Positions 59,017 through 64,000 of a DNA stretch of 64,000 bases are shown here, piece by piece. The notes beneath the pieces are model-generated. The model had not been told where the DNA came from, ran no database searches, and was given only the letters and a program-made list of their open reading frames with translations. The translations under genes and the position numbers were made by a program. The DNA comes from Ahaetulla prasina. Its lineage: Eukaryota; Chordata; Lepidosauria; Squamata; Colubridae. The DNA is taken from contig NC_080539.1 of NCBI RefSeq assembly GCF_028640845.1, positions 181,177,459 to 181,241,458 of the forward strand. The letters run 5' to 3'. Each line of letters opens with the position of its first letter. The first letter of the stretch is position 1.

Positions 59017-59718
59017 AGCTAAACCTTGGCAAGATTGACTGGCTCTGATTTGAGGAGATTACCTGTTCTAGGACTATCCCATCTTTAGTGCTGATGGAGT
59101 CATACTGTCCCAGATAGACACAGTGCACAATCTGGGGTGTGTGGGTGTTCCTCCTAGACTCACAATTCCTGCTTGAGAAGCAGGTGGCAGTCATAGCTAA
59201 GGGTTGCCTTTGCAGAGCTTTGAGGCACACACCAGTTGAACCTGTTGGATCAGGAGACTCTGGTGATAGTCACTCATGCCCTAGTCACCTTCAGACTGGC
59301 CTATTGTCATGCAGTCTACACAGAGCTGCCCTTGAATAGCTTCAGCTGGTGCAAAATGCAGTGGGGTGGGTAGTTATGTGTGCTCCTAGGATAGCATATA
59401 TTATACCTCTGCTTCATGAGCTACACCAGTTGTTTCTGAGTCCAATTCAAGATGCTGGTTTTAACTTTTAAAACTCTTCATGGCTTGGTATCAGGTTATC
59501 ACCCCAAGTACATCAGCCCAGTCCATTAGATCCAGCAGAGGGGGTATGCCACAGATGCCATTTGCCAGAAGCTTACATTTGGTGGATTTCAGGTGGTGGG
59601 CCTTCTCTACTGTGGCACTTGTCTTGTGGAACAATTTCCCCTCCGGATATTAGGTTAGCTCAATTCTTTTTGATGTTTTTGATGTCCCTCAAGACCTGAT
59701 TATGCCATCTGGTATAGA

Positions 59719-60360
59719 TTGCATAGTGCAATAAGGAATGGGGATCTGAAAATAAATGTATCAAAGACAAGGTTAACTGTGCTTGATAGAGGAAATGGAA
59801 TGAACAGCTGCAACTTATACATAAAAGCCAGAGCAAAGATAAAAAACAGTAGAAAGTTTGCTAAAGACTGGAAAATGGATGGACAAATGTTAAGATGTGC
59901 AAATGTTGGTTTAAAAAGTTAGTGGATAATATCTGGTTCACTGAAATAAGCAAAAACAGTTGTCTGTAAAAACATTTTCTTACATGCATGTGAAAGTTGG
60001 GTATGTTCAATCAAATATAATGGGAATATAATACTTAAGTTCCATCATAAAATAGAAAGAGGCAAGGTTAAGTATCAATAGATACTGAATGAATGTGGAT
60101 TGAATACAAAACTGAGTGACTATATGATGAAGTATGCTGAGGTGGTATAGTCATTTAGAAAATATGTATGAAGATTGAATCACAAAATAAATCCAGGGGG
60201 AAAGAATTGGTTGAGAAAAGAGGAAGATGAAGTTTTGGATAGATGAAAAAAGGAAAAAAAGTGAAAAACTTAAAAACTTAAAAACCCCAAAAAGAGAGAG
60301 CAATGTATGAAGAAATTCGTGGAATGGTGGAAACAACGAAGACCCCAAAATACAGGCAAG
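59719..60360 (+). pseudogene. Decayed LINE reverse transcriptase C-terminus, clade unresolved
   Basis: The plus frame 59719-59922 reads GDLKINVSKTRLTVLDRGNG and, further on, DWKMDGQMLRCANVG. This resembles the L..N..KTK.MV..R and DGKMDGEI.RR.N.G blocks that follow the active site in several LINE families. CESWVCSIKYNG (59990-60025) and LNECGLNTKLSDY (60088-60126) continue it in the same order. Many breaks are present. RTE-related or R4-related origins are both possible. Confidence 0.5.
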
Positions 60361-62744
60361 TATAGTAAATGGTATTGGTGTAAGCTAGGTTTAGTTAATT
60401 TCTTTTCCTTTTCTTACCTCATGGTTTTAGTTCCTTTGGTTTACTGGTGCTTATTCTCTTTCTGCACTTTCCTTTGAAATATTGTGATGGGTACAAACAC
60501 ATGTCTCTTCAAACAAATGTTCCTTTTCTTTCTCCGTTTAATTTATCTTATTTCATTCATCAATAGGTATGTGGAAAAATCATTCCATTTGCTTCAGAGG
60601 CAATTCTTTCTTTCTTTTTAACCAGATAATGAGCTCATTCATTTGTTGACTCATTTATGAACTTCAGAAAGTTTCACCTCAGTTCTTCCCCATCGTCAGA
60701 CTGTCTCTCCTCACATTCCCAGTGGCATCCCCACTCTTCCTGATCTTGAATTCTAACACTTTTGGGCTTGCACTGACTACCCAGCTGGCTGAATCCCTGA
60801 TTTTCAAGACTTGTTAAAGGCAAACACTCAGCCTCATTTCTTACAGCAAACTGGGCAGTTTTCCTTTTTTCTGTAAAAGTGGTAACCCTTTGGACTTCTT
60901 CTTTCTGGCACACTGGATACTCTTGAGGGTGCCAGAATTTCTCTCTCCAGCCACACTTCAGACACATCAATAAAGTAATAAAAAAGAAGGAACTACTTGT
61001 CTTATTTTAGAGTCAGACTTAGTAGGGTGCCTCATAAAACATCTTGAATTGTAATCTCCCCACACACAGACACGTATAAACACATTACACATTTAATTTT
61101 ACTTACCTCTCTTTAATAACTACAAAGTAACTTTTAAATATGTACCAGCAACCAGCCTGACTGGCATACACAAACTCTTTGGTACATTTCTGTGCCTGCT
61201 GTTTTTGATTTTGATCTCATCTCATAGCTCTATAGTGTAATGTGAATAGCATTAATCACTAATCAACCTGTCAGTTGACTGATATATGGCTAAAAGTCCA
61301 AATGGCAGAAACTTTAAAGACTTCCCACAAATCTAGGAGCAAAGTCAAACCTAGACTTTATGAGCAATTGTAGTCTTACCCCATAGTGTTTAAAAAAATA
61401 ATTAGACTCTTAGTACTTTTCCCCCACAATAATTTGACGTGGCATCCAGACCCAGTTCTGTACATTCCTCTTCCCTGGCTCCCCATTCCCCACTGCCTTC
61501 TGTTTTAGGTTCACCTCAGCTCTGTGGATTTTTTTTAATGCCTCACTTTATAGGCAATTTAAAACTGATTAATTAACAAAAAAATTCCTCAGACATTTCC
61601 ATGAGTCATTTTTTTTCCTTTTCAAGTCTGAATCATGGTTTTTATTATTGCTCCACATACATACAATAATGCTGGGAAATCAAGTATCCACTGAATATGA
61701 AATAGTCTAATTCTCACTTGGCATACTTAGTCAAATCAATAGTTGTGAGCTCATATCCTATCTTACTTCACCTTGATTTTTTATTCTATTCATCTGGGGG
61801 AAAAACTGAATATGATACAGCAGTGCTTTGTGATAGTCTGACATATTCTTTAGGGTAATCTATGTAGGACTGTAAAATGATATCTTGTCCTTATTAGCAG
61901 CACCCTTTCTATAAAAAAACAGCAGATCAATCCATTCAAGACAGTCGGAAGAAGTTTTTAATGAACTTGTCCAGCTTAATTTAAAAGCAGTAACCCCTAA
62001 CTGGGATTTACTATGGTGAAGGAAATCAATCATATGAATTACTAGACATTCTATAGCAAATAGCATTTGGTGGCTATTGTTTAATCTGTGGGCAATTTGA
62101 GAGACACCTAAGGCCAAAAACAAACTTTTTCTGGAATACATGAACTTAAGTCCAATCAAATATTTATTGTTGCAAGACTAGGGTAGGTACAAAAATAAGA
62201 CAAAACAAAACTGAAATAAGACAAGAACAGAATGTGCTAGAAGCATAAGCATTAAAAGTGAACAATGTAAAACTATACAGAACAGAAAAAGTACAAAACC
62301 ACTAAGAACATCAGTAAGATTTTCTTTGCACTTTAATGCACAAGGGAAGATTTATGGGGGTGAGGGGAATCACTGGGCAAATTAGAATGGTCTCAACTGC
62401 CCATCTATTGGTTTTCTAAATACTTCACCCTCTTTTTCCTGGAACTGGAGATTGCCAAAATTCTAGATAGAATGGCAGATAGCATAGAATTTGGTGGAAA
62501 GCTCAGGAAAATAATTCTCAGGAATACTTGCTAGATGTTTTCTTTTGTTTTAGAGTCCTGCTTCTCTATTATCCTGATAGTTCTCTTTCTCATGTTGGTT
62601 TATATATTGTAAATGATACTGTAGTTTGGTTCCTGATTGCTATCTGGATAAACTCTACCACACCCACTTTCACACAAGAACTCAGAATGAAAAATGTCAT
62701 GCTGACATTGTGCTGTTTCTACTGAGATTGACTGGGAAAAAATG
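60361..62744. other. Unassigned stretch with one open frame of possible interest
   Basis: The minus frame 60964-60674 encodes about 97 residues starting MCLKCGWREKFW, with an acidic end (DQEEWGCHWECEERQSDDGE). Its composition is normal for a protein, and the opposite strand is not similarly open. I do not recognise it and see no splice or promoter support. The rest of the stretch shows no gene or repeat. Confidence 0.3.
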
Positions 62745-62809
62745 GGAAGGAAGGAAGGAAGGAAGGAAGGAAGGAAGGAAGGAAGGAAGGAAGGAAGGAA
62801 GGAAGGAAA
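62745..62809. repeat. (GGAA)n microsatellite
   Basis: About 16 nearly perfect GGAA units lie on the plus strand. GGAA tracts can bind ETS factors when long, but nothing else here suggests a regulatory role. Confidence 0.95.
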
Positions 62810-64000
62810 TGAAACACCCCTTCTTCCACCAGGAAAAATGAAACAAGAAAGAAAAACTGCATTCAAAACTTCTTCAAATAAGTAATTCCTTCTTCCTTCA
62901 TTTTCCTTCTCTCCAACAGAAGAGGCTGATGGGTAGTAATTTACCTATAGGTAGGACACTTAGGACTGCAAAGTGAAAATGTGGCATATGTGTTGCCACT
63001 ACAAAATTTTGAATCAAATCCTTTGTACTTTTTTAACACTCAATATTCTAAATTAAAAATAAAAATGTTTTGAAAGAAATACATAAGGAAATGAAATGTT
63101 TCTTTTTAACTAGAATTAGACTGTTTATAATAGAATAGTTCGGTTGAGTTATGGATGCTGTTATATTCCCAACTTCATTGATAATAGTGTTTTCCCTCCA
63201 TACTATATTTTCCTAAATTTCCCTGCAGCCAATCACTCACAAACAGAAGCAGATGCTGCACAGCAGTCTTTTATGGCAAAATCTATTCCTACTGCTTCTG
63301 CATTTTAAATTCATTCAGATATTTCAAAGGGTACTTTTGTTGAAGTTGCTGTTGGTTAGATCTCTGCTTGTAGCCTTTTCAATCCTTGTCTGCTTAACGC
63401 TTGAGCTCTACTACCTAGCATTGCCTGCTTATAGTCACCTACTTCAATTATCAGGTTTCCTTGGAGTATAGTTTCTTAGCCAATTTCTCTCTTCACTCAA
63501 TTGTGAGTTTTGCTTCAACCAATGAGCTTTGGTTAAAAAATAAAAGTCATGTTTCAAAATCACTCAGTCTACTCTATATATTCAAATGTTTAAAATGTCA
63601 ATGGGAATTCCTCCTTGCTCAATCATAACTCATTTTACCATAATTGAGCCAAGCCCAATCCAGAATAGCAAATCCAGGCTTAACTTATGACTCCACACAA
63701 AGACAAATATAAATACTGTAAAACAATAGACATATGGAAATGATAGACATCCAAGAGGGGAGAAGTAGACTGCTGATACTGTTCTCAGCACTTCAATGTA
63801 ATTGCCTTAGATGACTACGGACTGCTATTTGCTTACTGTCAAGGCCAATCTGATGAGTAATATTCAGAAAGGAACAAACACAGAGCAAGCAAATGCTTGT
63901 TGAATGGGCTCACCTTAAGTCAATTTCAAATATCTGTCCCAACTGCTCACATTAACCGCAGAAGGCAGTGAAACACCCCTTTAATACATTACTCAATTCC
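62810..64000. other. Unassigned AT-rich stretch to the window end
   Basis: No gene or repeat is recognised here. Confidence 0.35.

Larger units (their letters stand above)
57815..59715 (+). pseudogene. Ancient L2-clade LINE remnant, broken by three insertions
   Basis: Plus-strand blocks align with L2 ORF2 in order: VLLDLSVAFDTINHCILL (57828-57881), LFNIYFRLLDDI (58348-58383), VYPATVYISV after the YADD position (58637-58666, active site lost), LVIVTHALVTFRLAYCHAVY (59263-59322), MLVLTFKTLHGLVSGY (59451-59498) and LPLRI near the end. It is heavily mutated and frameshifted. It is interrupted by a CR1 3' end (57905-58232) and two hAT MITEs (58401-58619, 58742-59016). Confidence 0.75.

Noticed and set aside
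62600..62866. Pro-Ser-Phe repeat protein
   Set aside because: It is a translation of the (GGAA)n microsatellite. The Lys-Glu-Gly-Arg frame on the other strand has the same cause.

Overview
The window looks like repeat-rich intergenic or intronic DNA of a squamate reptile, most likely a snake. The evidence is its set of mobile elements: a tRNA-derived Sauria SINE (a squamate-specific family) with a perfect target-site duplication, a BovB LINE 3' end, CR1-type and L2-type LINEs, R4/Dong-like LINEs carrying a restriction-like endonuclease, hAT and mariner MITEs, and a Ty3/Gypsy LTR retrotransposon. I found no convincing host protein-coding gene, tRNA, rRNA or CRISPR array. Host DNA is AT-rich and unannotatable by eye, apart from a few weak exon-like or conserved-element-like stretches that I list as low-confidence leads. 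Layout: 0.3-0.6 kb holds a tRNA-SINE with an L2-type tail. 2.0-4.4 kb holds an old CR1 copy broken by three nested insertions (a hAT MITE, an L1-like 3' end and a 121-bp element), each with its own target-site duplication. 4.46-6.54 kb is a 5'-truncated L2 LINE (minus). 8.7-9.1 kb has a hairpin and a 94-bp hAT MITE. 10.7 and 21.6 kb carry a second SINE subfamily. 14.5-15.1 kb is an inverted repeat with a CR1 3' end inside one arm. 16.4-18.9 kb is an L2 LINE (plus) with many single-base deletions. 23.2-24.3 kb is an ancient L2 (minus). 30.4-33.9 kb is a nearly full-length L2 (minus) with an 830-codon endonuclease-reverse transcriptase frame. 34.37-34.50 kb is a 136-bp palindrome. 35.3-36.7 kb is another truncated L2. 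38.8-43.35 kb is a complete Ty3/Gypsy element with two apparently identical 190-bp LTRs and a 5-bp target-site duplication, yet a frameshifted gag-pol. 45.2 kb is a second SINE with an L2-type tail. 46.8-47.2 kb is a full mariner-like MITE. 50.4 kb is BovB and 52.4 kb is the Sauria SINE. 53.5-57.6 kb is a same-orientation cluster of about six R4/Dong-like fragments separated by TTA/TAA microsatellites, one of them split by an L2 insertion. 57.8-59.7 kb is an ancient L2 broken by a CR1 3' end and two hAT MITEs. 59.7-60.4 kb is a decayed LINE end of unknown clade. How the parts work together: L2 supplies the machinery that probably moved the SINEs sharing its 3' stem-loop, BovB plausibly moved the Sauria SINE, a hAT transposase encoded elsewhere probably moved the MITEs that share a CAG-type terminus, and the R4-like LINEs appear to use, or to create, the TAA repeats next to which they sit. 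The most useful leads are the R4/TAA array, the conflict between identical LTRs and a broken interior, the deletion pattern in young L2 copies (which may be assembly error), the long palindrome at 34.4 kb, and hammerhead-like motif remnants.
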